A program made the position numbers and the translations under genes. From Agarophyton chilense (lineage: Eukaryota > Rhodophyta > Florideophyceae > Gracilariales > Gracilariaceae), in the NCBI GenBank assembly GCA_030374765.1, contig JARGXX010000095.1:2418001-2482000 (forward strand): a stretch of 64,000 nt of DNA, read 5' to 3'. Under the pieces are notes generated by a model, which did no database searches, was not told the origin of the DNA, and saw nothing but the letters and a program-made list of their open reading frames with translations. Of the stretch, positions 40,710 through 51,515 are shown in pieces; positions within the stretch are counted from its first letter, which is position 1, and each line of letters begins with the position of its first letter.

Positions 40710-43700
40710 TTAGTTACTCCAATACGTTAAATAAAGTAGTGCTTGTGCTGTCCCAAGGTCTTTTTTGTATCTCAAATGTGCGTGCCCCGGGACGGCGTCC
40801 CATCTTGAGAGCGTCTCGGGTCTTCCTTCCGACTGACTTTGTTCCCTGATGCGGGAGCTACGACGAATTTTCGTTCTCCAGCGAACCGTCGTGTCGGGAC
40901 GCGGTTTAAGAGGCGTTGTGGAAGTATGAAAACCAACGGTTGGATTATTCGGACCAACGGTTGCCCCCTCCTGAGGGCTGCGCTTCGAGTGGGCGATTCT
41001 GCGCCAATAGTGGGCGATGAAATTAGCCGGAATGTTTTGCGGCTCTTGCCAAGTGTCTTCCTCAGGTGTGTAGCCGAACCAACGGACGCGATAGCGCACA
41101 GTTTCATCTTCTCCCCGACCGGCCGAGATGATGCGCTAAATCACATATTCCAGTTGGTCTTCATTCTGTGGCAGGAGAGTGTGGTCCAGAGGGGCGAATC
41201 CATCGGAGTCGGTTGGAAGAGATGGGCAATCGTCATTGGCATTGATTATCGGGTCCATGGGGCTAGTCGAGTCAGCGGAAACTGCATCAGGGGGTGTGGG
41301 GACTTGAGCGTCGACCTTGAGGTCGTAGTGATTCCGTTGGGCCAGGTGACTGGGGCTTTGGTGATTCGCGGGAGCTGGGAGCTCGTGTCACCAGGTCAAT
41401 CGATACACTGTCCTGCAGTCCGTCAATTAATTACGTAATGATGTGTTGATTGGCCTTAAGGACTTTGTATGGTCCCTTAGACCGGGATAAGAGCTTCCGC
41501 GTAGTGTTCTCGAGGTTCTCAATGTCCTTCGGTGGCCGGTCCAGGTAAAAAAGTTCTTCTTTCCCAAAGGTCGGTGCGTTCCAAACGGCCTTGTCGAAAT
41601 TGACCTTGTAGTGCCGTTGGGATTTGGTCAGTATAGGTCTCGCCGATTGGATAATGTGGTCGATTCGTCGGCGCGAGTAGCGCTTCGCCTGTGTAGGAGT
41701 CATTTTTTCGGTTATGCCCTGGGGTAAAATAGACTGCTGAAGGTCAGCAGCTATCGGCGGTGGCGATCTCGTTATCGTTAAATCGAAAGGTGTTGCCCCC
41801 GTGGAAGCGTGCACTTGCGTGTTGTAGGCATAAACCGGTGCCTCAAACTAATTGTTCCAGTCCAATTGGTGCTCCGCTACGTAGTGTGCCATTCGGTCCA
41901 GAAGTGTGCCGTTGAAGCGTTTGGCTGGGCCATTGGTTAGCGGGTGGTACGCCGTGGTGGTCACATGTTTGATACCTAAGGTAGCAGAAACGTATGAGAG
42001 GAATTTGGATACAAACTGGCTGCCGTTATCCGTAAGGAGGTAGATTGGCATGCAATATGGATATCCCCAGTGGGACAAGAAGGCTGTGGCGACATCCGTG
42101 GCTGTTGTCTTCCCTAGGGGTAGGGCTCGGGTTAGTTTAGTAAACCTATCGGTTATAACCAAAACAAACCGTTTCCCATGGGGCGACTTAGACAAAGGCC
42201 CAAGTATATCCATCGCGACAAATTCCATCGGGCCTGCGGCGGGAAAAACCTTCGATTTGGCCTGATGGTTGGCGCGAGACCCTTGGATTTGTGCGCACGA
42301 TGTACAGTTCCGTGCGGTTTGCCATAGGTCCTGCGCCATTATTGGCCAATAGAAGAACTTCCTTAGGGTCTGGTACATTCGTCGGTCTCTAGGGTGACCA
42401 GCCAAGTGAGTGAAATGGGCGAGGTTTAGGAATCGCGCCCTTAATGAACTTCGTATTACCCGTTGAAGTGTGCCATCCAGCGGTGAGCGGCGACATAGTG
42501 GTCCAAATCGGTCGTAGTCGAATAGATATCCAGGGGTTCCTACAAATTCGGCTGTTTCCTTGCAGTACTCGTCTTCGACCTGCGCCTGTAGGAGTTCCTC
42601 TATAGTTATAGGAAGGAGCTCTTTGTCCTCCGGGGCTATCGCATTAACCTGAGGTGGTGTCAAATTGGGTGTTACTGTCTCCCAATGCAATAGGTATACT
42701 TTGTTCTCCTTTACCTCAATATCATCTAATTTGACCTTACCCATAAGTTCATCTGTATTCGTATAACCCTGAGGTCCATCTTCTGTAAAGGGGGTAGGAA
42801 TTAGGTCGTCCAATAGAGTGTCATCAGTTGCGTCGGTAATGATTCGCGAGAGGGCATCTGCTGCCTGGGGCTTGATGCCTGGCCTATGGGTTATCTCGTA
42901 GTCGTATTCTGAGAGCCTGAGGAGCCACCTATTGAGGCGACTTGATGCATCAGTCATATTGAGTAGCCAGCGGAGTGAATCATGGTCTGTCCTAATGGTG
43001 AACCTAGTTGCCTTGAGGTATGGACGGAGTGTCAACACGGAACATAAGATGGCTAGACATGTCTTATAGGCCGTACTGTAGTTTCGCTGCGCGCTGGTGA
43101 GCGTTCTGCTCCAGTATCGAATAGTTCGGTATTCCTTCGGTGACTCCTGTTCCTGTAGCAGTGCAAAACCCACTTGGACATCAGAGGCATTTGTGTCCAG
43201 GACGAAAGGCCTATTGGGCTTTGGTAAGGCCAATATGAGTGGGTTCAGCAATTTGTCCTTTAGGGTCTGAAACGCTTCGTACTGGTCGTCCGTAAGGGCT
43301 TCGAACTCCGAAGGTGTTCCCTTCTTCAGCATCGCGTTTAGAGCGGCCGAGATCTTGGCAAACCCTTGAACGAACCATTGGTATACATTTTACATCGCCA
43401 AAAAGGATCGTAGTTCCGTGTGGGTCCTAGGGGGCTGAGCCTGGCGAATCGCATTTGTGGTCCGTGTGGCCACCTTTAGCTTTTCTGGGAGGACGACGTG
43501 ACCGAGATAGTCCACCGAGGCCTGAAAAAAGGCGCATCTGCGTAGTTTCAGTGTTACTCTAGTGTCCAGTAGGATTGTTAGCACCTTCCTCACATGGCGA
43601 AGGTGCTTCTTTACGGTCCGTGAGATGATTATGTCGCTATCAAAATAGACCAGGGCGAACTTTCATTTGAATCTGGACAGTATAATGTCCATTACCCGTT

Positions 43701-45324
43701 GGAAAGTGGCTGGTGCATTCTTCAAACCAAAAAGCATGCGATTAAATCTGAACAGACCTTCAAGGGTGGTAAGGGTTGTCAGCGCTCTCGCATCTTCTAC
43801 CAAAGGGATTTGCCAGTATCCAGAGTTAGCTTCCAGTGTGGTCAATACGACAGCTTTGCCTAAGGAATCCAGACAGTCGTCCATGCGGGGTATCGGGTAT
43901 GAGTCCCTCTTGGTTACTGCGTTCAGCTTCCTGTAGTCGATACAGAACCTGACGGAGCCATCTTTCTTCGCCACGAAGACAAGGGGACTTGCCCATTCCG
44001 ATTAATTTGGAGGCGCCGGCTCTATGATTTGAGCTTTGCGCATCTCGTCCATCTGGTCGGCGACTATTTCCCTACCCTTAAGGCCGGTACGGTATGGGTG
44101 CTGGAACTGTGGTCTAGCATCATCCTGAAGGTCAATGCGGTGTGTAGTGGCTCTGATTTTACCCAATCTACCTGACCACATGGCCTGGTATTCACTGAGG
44201 AGGTCAAGTACCTGGGACCTATAGGATTCAAATTCTGCGCCGATAACGAATGTTCCCTCCCAAGAGTCGACGTCCCTGTCGGGAGTTCGCGTTGAAAGGT
44301 TATCCATGTAGACCTTCATAATTGCCACGGGCGCGGGTAGAGTGATACCAATCACTGTACCTTTATGTGACCGTAAGGGTTTATCTCTGAAGTTGCTGAT
44401 TGTTACCAAGAAGGACCTGTTGGGGTGGATTTCCATTACTCCATTGGCCATCAAAGTAAGGTGATTCAGAACCGTTTTCGGGTGGTTCCTAATCGTTACG
44501 AGACCTGAGGACTAGGAATAGACTGATACAGCGATTTGGGTCATAGGGGGTATCGTTATGGTCTTTGACAGGCGAAACATATTGGACTTCGTGTTTTCGG
44601 AGGCAACCGCTCGTTTGCGGTTAGCTTCCGGCCCTGGGGCGGAATCATTTATGGAGATGGAAGGTGCGCAGTCGAATGTGACTTTCCTAAGGCCTGGATA
44701 AATGGCCTTAATATATCGATCGATAAAGGAGGTCGCTAGGATTGCCTCAGCGCCCAAGTTAGGACATACAAGGAACCACGTGCGGTCTTTGAAATGTCCT
44801 ACCTTAAGGTAGAGTGGTACTATCTCTTTAATGTCCATTGGTATACGTGATGCAGCGGTAATCCTTGGGGTCTTCCTTGCCTGAACGAAATCTTGCCAAC
44901 CCAGTGGGAGTAGCTTAGAATGGACCAAGTTGGGACCAGCGCCTGTGTCCAAGACGGCTGTTGTCACTCTAGAGTTATTGGATTGAAGTCCTACGGTTAC
45001 TCGAACTTTGTAATTCTCTTTCCTGAGGATACAGAAGGGGTCGTTACTGTGTTCCAATTCTGGTTCAACCTGAGTGGTCCATTCTAGGCGTTTTGTTTTG
45101 GGAGGTGTAGAGCTCTTTGGCTCATGACCGTCCAATTGGTTGAGGCAGGGGCTTGAAGAGGGAGGATTTGCCTCGATTTGTCCCTCTAGGAGTTTTCCGA
45201 TGGGGTTTCCGTTTCTTCCTGAGGATAAGATTCTTCTTCGGGGTCGTCCGTAGGATCTACAATTGCTTGGACCTGTGGGGCTTTGATCAGAGTTTCCGGA
45301 GGAGTGACATAGCGTGAGCTTCAA
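40710..45324 (-). pseudogene. Element 2 pol: protease, RT, RNase H, integrase, chromodomain
   Basis: Most pieces share one frame, broken by stops at 44512, 44002, 43663, 43390, 41848 and 41431. Protease: VTTAVLDTGAGPNLVHS. RT: SVRFCIDYRKLNAVT, then TTLEANSGYWQIPL (Glu for the first catalytic Asp), FGLKNAPATFQRVM, and YFDSDI in place of the Y-x-D-D motif. RNase H: VLDTNASDVQVGFALLQ with AYKTCLA lacking the usual Glu. Integrase: HLAGHPRDRRMYQTLRK, LLTDNGSQFVSKF, and TNGPAKRFNGT with Lys for Glu. The chromodomain (MRYRVRWFGYTPEEDTWQEP) is in a different frame, after a stop at 41138. The pattern of defects from RNase H onward is shared with element 1. Confidence 0.85.
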
Positions 45325-47314
45325 GGGGTCCCTGTGGTTCGCTGCTGTGCCCTGTTAGACATTATTTCGCATCTCCGCACCCAGTAATTCTCTTCCCTGA
45401 GTTCTACGGGGTTTTTTCGTGCGTCCTCATGCACATACCTTGTGCAGTCACAAGGTTGGGTTATTGAAAGGCAGAGGAAGTAGGCCCTTGGGGCACGAAC
45501 AAAAACGTCCTTGCGGGGCGGAAAGGAAGAAAACTTGGGCGTGGGTGGTTCAGTGGTCGCTATCGTTCCCTGGGAGGTATATGATGGGGGCCCGGACGGA
45601 GGAGCACTAAAATTGACCGCGAGGACATCTCCCGAATCGGTGTAATGGAGTGATGCATCCATGTCCGACTCCGTGGAGCTAACCAAATGGGCTTGGTTAG
45701 TTTCACGCAATGGAGTTGCGTGTCCTCCGGTTATAACAGCGTTGCGCCTGGAGGTCCTGTATGTTTTGTCATAAACCTCGTCGTAGGTAACAAGCCTTCG
45801 GAAGGAGTATTGCGGGTTTTCGGTGTGGTAATTGTGCACATATGTCCGAATGGCAGGGAGAAATCCCGTGATGAAGTGGCGTTTAAGCCTTCATTCGGAG
45901 AACGCGTTTCCACATCGGTAAGAACTCTTCCATAGGTCGTCTGCGAAAGCCGATTCGGTCATGTTGGAGCTCTGCCTAAAGGATATTACTTCCTGGTGGG
46001 CATCCATTATAACGTCATCCATGGCGTAGGTTTCCAAGAGATAATGAAAAACCTGAGAGTATGACCTGAGGAGCTCACAGTCTTGAGCATCCACGAGGTC
46101 AGTTGTGTCAGATATCTTCGACACCACTCGGTCACGCGCCTGTTCTGTAAGGAAGAATTGGAAAAGGTACACAGCGGCACCCTCATAGACACCGTTCTGA
46201 TAGCAGGCCGTACGGAACAAACCGAGAAACCTAAAGACCGCAATGGGATCGGAACCTGAAAACTTGTCGGTAATGGTTAGTTGCATTCGTTTGCCCTATT
46301 TGGCGACTCTGCGAGCCACCGAACTAGAATATTTCGTGGACCTGTCGGCCAGCCAGTAATTCCGGTAGTCTAGAACCTTAAGGAAAAGTTCGTTGGTTGT
46401 GGTCAGTGGTCTGAGGCCTCGAATGGCAGCCTCATCCACATCCGAGTTTGTCGTTTCGGTTGAGGCCGATTCGGAATCACTCTTGTCCAAATGGTCTCTT
46501 CTCTTGCTTCTTCTGTTCTTCTTTCTCCTGAGGTTACTTCTTTTCTTTCCAGCGGAGTAGGGACCTAAAGGATCGATCTCTCTATCAGATCCGATGGAGC
46601 CCTGAGGTCGCTGTACCTCGTATAATCCGTCGGGTGGGGCAAGCGGTCTCTCTTCTAGACGCAGAGCTTCTCTTCTGCTCCTCACTTGTCCCTCGCTTGG
46701 ATTCTTCTGATGGGCAAAATGTCTCTCATCTAGGCGCGGAGCTTCTTTTCTGCTCCTAGATTGTCCCACCATGGGGTTTTCTTGATGGTATTCCTGGCGA
46801 GGGGCGGATAATCCCGCCGCTCCTGGAGGTTCGGTAGGGGGTTGCAATATGGAAGCCGGATGGTTGACTTGTGGAGTGGTCCTAGGGACCGTGCTGCCTG
46901 ACTGTCTGGTGAATGCTCTTTGAACTTCCTGAATGAGGGAATTCTAAGAATAGCTCAGACTCCATGACCTTAATGGGCTGAGCAGAGCCCATGGAGACGG
47001 GGCCAGAGAAGGTCGGAAAGTCCGGCGGGAACATTCTCTCTAATTTCTTTGGTCTTAGAGGGTTCTCCTTGTGGTGTTCCTGGCCTAGAGATGGCCGTGG
47101 TTATAGTAAACGTGTTGCTACCGTGGGTTCTCGGCGAATCCTTTCAGGGTCGTCCAGGGGGAGTCAGTACTCCTTGCGGCTGGTTTCCCGTGCTCCTGCG
47201 GTCGCTAACATAATCAGCCTAAGGTTCAGGCGACATATTCGGCGTTGCAGTGGCAGCTGCTCCTGCTGTGGGAGTCCTATGTTCGGGTCGGTTGGGTGTG
47301 TTTCCTGTATCCAT
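45321..47314 (-). pseudogene. Element 2 gag, broken
   Basis: An N-terminal Pro/Arg-rich part includes repeated SRSRKEAPRLDER / RSRREALRLEER blocks, then a basic KKNRRSKRRD run. The capsid-like helical domain follows at 46286-45840 (DPIAVFRFLGLFRTACYQNG, EGAAVYLFQFFLTEQA, LLETYAMDDVIM). The related segment of element 3 has the same order (DPIAVIEFLQKFKLACDQNG). The zinc-knuckle place reads YFLCLSITQPCDC, lacking the first Cys and the His. Stops lie at 46296 and 45891. The first ATG considered, 47314, is in another frame, so the start is uncertain. Confidence 0.7.
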
Positions 47315-47418
47315 AATAGCGGTTGCTTCTGTACTTCTGGTCCGTTCGAGAATTAATCCAAAGGTTAAAATCCGGATAATTCTTCGTTCCAGTGGTCCGT
47401 TCAATTATAACTTGAGGT

Positions 47419-47436
47419 TTCCAAGTCGGAAGACCA
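47419..47436 (-). other. Primer-binding site of element 2
   Basis: Read on the - strand, three bases after the LTR end, the sequence is TGGTCTTCCGACTTGGAA. TGG complements a tRNA CCA end. The same site and offset occur in element 3. Confidence 0.6.
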
Positions 47437-47439
47437 AAA

Positions 47440-47886
47440 TGTAACGCAATGACGGGTTAAGTCAGCGTACGGGTCTCGACCGGTGGTAGCGTGGTAGAGC
47501 GAGTCCTAAGGTTCGAATCCTTGACGGCGGTACTCCCAGAGTACGTGGTGCAATGGGCCGGCGATTACTGCGTATTCCTACAGGCTGGAGCTACGGAAAC
47601 GATAGCTTGAAGACCAAAGGGTGATATTAATATACCAAAGGGGGTTATTTAGTATCCTAACGGTGCCTCCCGTACTCTAAGGGAGAAGCGTCACTCGAGC
47701 CACGTAAATAGTACTGGCGAGGCGCTGAGATCTCCCTGGCACTGTACTGCTAATCTATTACATTAATTAAAATAAATTAATAATCTACATGAGTCCACCT
47801 GAAGTCGACCCGTACACGTGTCACCTGCAAGACCCTTCGAGGCCCGGCAGCTTACAGGGCTAAACCGTTATCACTGCTCCTTTGCA
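47440..47886 (-). repeat. 5' LTR of element 2, with intact A-box/B-box pair
   Basis: On the + strand 47485-47500 reads GGTAGCGTGGTAGAGC and 47510-47520 reads GGTTCGAATCC, a perfect B-box consensus. Transcription from these boxes would be antisense to gag-pol. Confidence 0.85.
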
Positions 47887-47891
47887 ATCTC

Positions 47892-48456
47892 TTTAAAGCT
47901 CTACTTACAACAGAGTAGCAATGCCATGATCCAGAAAATCTTTTACAATTGTTGGCAACATGACCATTAAATATCTAACGTGTTGGTATTTGCACTCTAT
48001 GGAGTCGTAATTGCATATACCTTAAATGCCCCAGGATCGATGCACGACTCGTCAATAGCCGAATGGGGGTCCATATACACAAAACTAAAAACATTGTTTA
48101 ATCAGACTGGTGGGACATGCTTGGTTGACTCGGCTTTTTGTAGGGGACAATAACCGTTTTTAGTTTAGTCTGCACAAGATCTGCCGGATACGACAGACCC
48201 TGCAAAATTACACAAAGCTCTGCAGGCTAAATTGGCTCGGCAGGGATCGGAATGAGGCATGCATGCGTTTAAAGGTTCGTTTCCGCGTCTCAAAGATCGC
48301 TTGATTTACGAAGAGAGAGGTGAGCGGCATCTGATTTTACACCTTGTTGTTCTTCTGTTCAATGTGCGAACTCGCCTAGTCGGCATGAACCACGGTCTTA
48401 CATCGTTTATGTCACATTTGAGTGTGGAGGCAAACATCTTCCTACCATGCAAGTGA
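47892..48456 (+). pseudogene. PIF/Harbinger transposase (DDE_Tnp_4), C-terminal part
   Basis: This continues the gene cut by element 2. It reads SSNAMIQKIFYNCWQHDH, VLVFALYGVVIAYTLNAPGS, MHDSSIAEWGSIYTKLKTLF, CLVDSAFCRG, then GMHAFKGSFPRLKDRLIYEE and RHLILHLVVLLFNVRTRLVG, ending at 48456. SMHDSS holds the second catalytic Asp. The third acid position (E-W-G-M) reads GSE-stop-GMHAFKG, where a Trp codon has become TGA. Other stops lie near 47969 and 48150. Its stop is only 58 bp from the native stop of the SANT partner gene on the other strand. Confidence 0.8.
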
Positions 48457-48522
48457 CGTGTCACTAAGAACAAATAGCATTGGAGGTTTCTGCCAAAAGT
48501 AACTTTGTTTCATCTCACTTTC
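48457..48522. other. Tail-to-tail spacer of the two Harbinger genes and left target duplication
   Basis: The transposase stop (48454-48456) and the SANT-gene stop (48515-48517, - strand) enclose 58 bp. CTTTC at 48518-48522 is the left copy of the 5-bp target duplication of element 3, matching 59758-59762. Confidence 0.8.
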
Positions 48523-49157
48523 TGTCGTATAGTGGCAGAAGGACTGACATTTGAGGTTGTCAATATACTACACTGACCCTGTAGGTGATGGATGCGAGGG
48601 ATCATCGGCCATGCAGCTCCGGGCGAGCTACCAACTAGGTTTTGTCAGCCAAGTGTAGTGTTGACATGTACCTTCTGGTTGAGTAATTGTTAGTGATAGT
48701 AATTGTAATTATGTGTATTTTAGTACAGTAGTTGAGTGGCCACCTGGCACTGTAGCCAGTGTTGGCCAGGTCTCTGACACTAGATCAGAGACCGTGCCTT
48801 GCTGGCACCTCCCGGGTGATCTGGAGAGTGCAGTCCACTGCATATAGGGAACTGAACCCCCCCCCACCCTAATCTAATAAAGACAGGCATCACTTGGGTC
48901 ACGACTATACCTTTTGGTTAATTGGTTCTCAACTACCACACAGGCTTTCCGGCGCGTCGACGCCTACCATCGTTCACCTACACGGTATAGGCTAGTCGCC
49001 CCGCCGGTTGCCCCTGCGGGTTTTCACGGTGCCCTGTTATCATCGAGGTTTACTACGTCTCCCTTCTATGGTTGAGCGTCAACAGGCTCCATACGGTTGA
49101 GCGTGACTACGCTCCCGAGACAAGACAGTAGCATACCACAGAAGTGATTGTATGACA
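48523..49157 (+). repeat. 5' LTR of element 3
   Basis: Direct repeat of 59124-59757. It contains the inverted-repeat-like pair GGCACTGTAGCC / AGTGTTGGCC and GGTTGAGCGT motifs repeated near its end. No A-box/B-box pair like that of the other family is seen. Confidence 0.93.
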
Positions 49158-49160
49158 CTT

Positions 49161-49178
49161 TGGTCTCCCGACTTCGAA
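49161..49178 (+). other. Primer-binding site of element 3
   Basis: TGGTCTCCCGACTTCGAA begins three bases after the LTR. It differs from the element 2 site at two positions only, although the LTRs of the two families are unrelated. Confidence 0.6.
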
Positions 49179-49304
49179 AGTATTTTTAGGTTTCGTCGTA
49201 CCTTCACGGTTCCCACGAGATTTTGAGAAGGATTGGACGCTCGTACACCTATTTGGTGTCAGAAAAACCCGCAAAGCAATACAGGATACCACTATTGGTC
49301 ACAA

Positions 49305-51515
49305 ATGAAACGACCTAAAAGGAATACGCGTGGTGCAAGCGCCCCGCCAAGCCATAAAGGTCTTAAAGGAGCCCCATCGGCTCAAACGATTCTTGAAAAC
49401 CCCGAGGAGCTGCTTCGGCACCCTCGGGACAAAACAGGAAAGGTATATGGTCCGCCGCCTATGGCAACGGAACCTCAAAAGGAATTACCAATCGAGGTTG
49501 CAGCGGAGGAGCTATGGCTTGAGCTCGAAGAGCGAGCGAATGTACTCGTCACCCTCGCGGTCGAGGATGCATTAACCATAAAGGTGAAGTCGGGTACCCG
49601 GATGGTTCTGTCCTCAATGGACGTCGATGCATTTACCCGTATTGTGGTTGACCGAGCAGCTCAAGAGCTATCGGAAAGTATACCTGAAATGGTGAAACGA
49701 TATCTCTTTACAGATGCTAGGGAGCATGTTTACCGCGCTGTGCAGGACCTTTGGGTTTCCGAGGTAATTGCAGAATCCCGACCTACACAGGTGAACATCG
49801 CAAAGCGCATACCACAAGGGTTCCAAATGGGTCATTCCACCTATTCCAAACACTTACCTACCGATAGTGAGTACCTACAAGTTCCAAGGCAGAGTTAAGA
49901 GGTCGCGGGGAAGGTAGATCATCAAGACATTTACCTGCCACCAATTACTGGTTTCGTTCAAAAAGATACCCATGGAGGTGGTCCCAAGGACGATTCGTCT
50001 GACTCGTCGGATGAGCGACGAAGAAACCGAAAAGGGAAGAAGCTGAGGACGAAAAAGGGAAAGAATCGAGAGGATGATTCAGACCCCGACTCGTCAGGCT
50101 CCAGTTCCGATACGAGTTCGTCGTCGGATGATGACCGTAAAGGTAAGATGAAGAACAAAACGAACAGGTCGACGAAGAAGTCGTCGAAAAAGACCCGAAA
50201 GGGTAAAAAGCGATACAATGAGTCGCCCGACTCTGAGTCGGACACCGAAATGGACCAGGAGGTGCACCAACCCTTGAACGATATGTTCACCAAAGCAGTT
50301 GACTACAGGACTTATCGGTTGATCAACGAGTCTTCTGAAAACACCCAAGAGGTGGCTCAGAAGATTAATAAGCACCACACGAAGCTCAGCTTCCAAATAA
50401 GTGACACAGCCTTCACAGGTACGGATCCTATTGCGGTGATTGAGTTTCTACAGAAGTTCAAGCTTGCATGTGACCAAAATGGTTTTTCCGAGGGCGCTGC
50501 TATGTGGCTATTTCAGTTTTACCTGAAAGGACAAGCGTACTGCTTGCTGCAGGGTAGGCTCCGCGGCAATACCTTAGCGGTGGATGAGGATGACACAGAG
50601 ATGCTGGAGTCATACCCAGAAGTGGTCAATTTCCTTTTGGAAACATACGCCACCGATGAGGTTATCCAAGAGGGTTATTCGGAATTCCTCGCCTACCATC
50701 AAAGGTCTGGGCAAACCGAATCGGAGTTTTCGCTCGCGCTTTAGAATCTGGCAACCCGTCGTGGAAAAGTGTTCACTACCTCTAGGTTAAAGTTGCTATT
50801 TGCCGATAATGTCGACAAAGCGATCCGTTTCCAGGTACGAAATTACCTGGCCATTAACCGAGAGATGGGCTACAATGGGCTGCCTCGATACTCCCAGGGC
50901 CTTGGAGATACCCTTCGGTTGGGTAAGAGACCAGCCGTGCCTCCAACCTCGCAGGATACACCGAAAAGGTCGGTCTTGGAAATTGAAGATACCACAACCT
51001 CAGAGGGTAGCTCGCACCTTAAAGTACCTACAGGGACCGCTATCCACTTGGTAGCGACCCAGGGGCGGTTCTCTAAACCTTCAACGTTAGGAAATTGGTC
51101 GTCAACGCGTACTCCACACTCTGTACAATCGCCGCCAAGTGCGGTGCGCTTGCATAAGATGCCGGGAGCTCGCTCCAATAACTTGCCGCCCACATCCTAC
51201 GCCACTGCCCCTACCAACCAGGTTTGGAGGCCCCCCTCAATGATAACGCGAGACCCCCAAACTGGAGGCCTCGTTTGCTGGTTCTGTCTCGCGACAGACC
51301 ATTTGGCAAACAATTGCGCTAACTTACCTTCAGGGATGAGAGACCAGTTGATTCAGGCTCGCATGCAGAATCAACAACGCCTCTATGGGTCTTCAACGCA
51401 AGCACCAAATAAGTTGCAACCCCTTCCACCGGTACAGGTCAATACCATCGAGGAAACACCAAAGTTGGACTCAACCCCTCCCGTACAGGAGGAAAACACC
51501 GAACGGGTGACGTAA
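49305..51515 (+). pseudogene. Element 3 gag with CCHC zinc knuckle
   Basis: ATG 49305 (MKRPKRNTRGA) is chosen; the frame is open but ATG-less upstream. One frame continues to 51515 with stops only at 49896 and 50742, about 736 codons. The first third is mixed helical, then comes a Ser/Asp and Lys-rich charged stretch (RKGKMKNKTNRSTKKSSKKT). The capsid-like domain follows (DPIAVIEFLQKFKLACDQNG, EGAAMWLFQFYLKGQA, LLETYATDEVIQ) and a C-terminal knuckle CWFCLATDHLANNC, which fits Cys-x2-Cys-x4-His-x4-Cys exactly. The gag stop TAA shares its last A with the next ATG. Confidence 0.82.

Larger units (their letters stand above)
39056..47886 (-). mobile_element. Ty3-type chromovirus element 2 (same family as element 1)
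   Basis: Full-length layout on the - strand, 8.8 kb: 5' LTR 47440-47886, primer-binding site 47419-47436, gag about 47314-45321, protease-RT-RNase H-integrase-chromodomain 45324-40710, then a + strand antisense ORF remnant 40134-40689, polypurine tract and 3' LTR 39056-39501. The LTRs open TGTGAAGG and close CGTTACA in element orientation; the 5' start is mutated. It is inserted in the Harbinger transposase gene. The 5-base flanks (GACGG and ATCTC) do not match, although the host reading frame closes perfectly around them. Confidence 0.9.
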
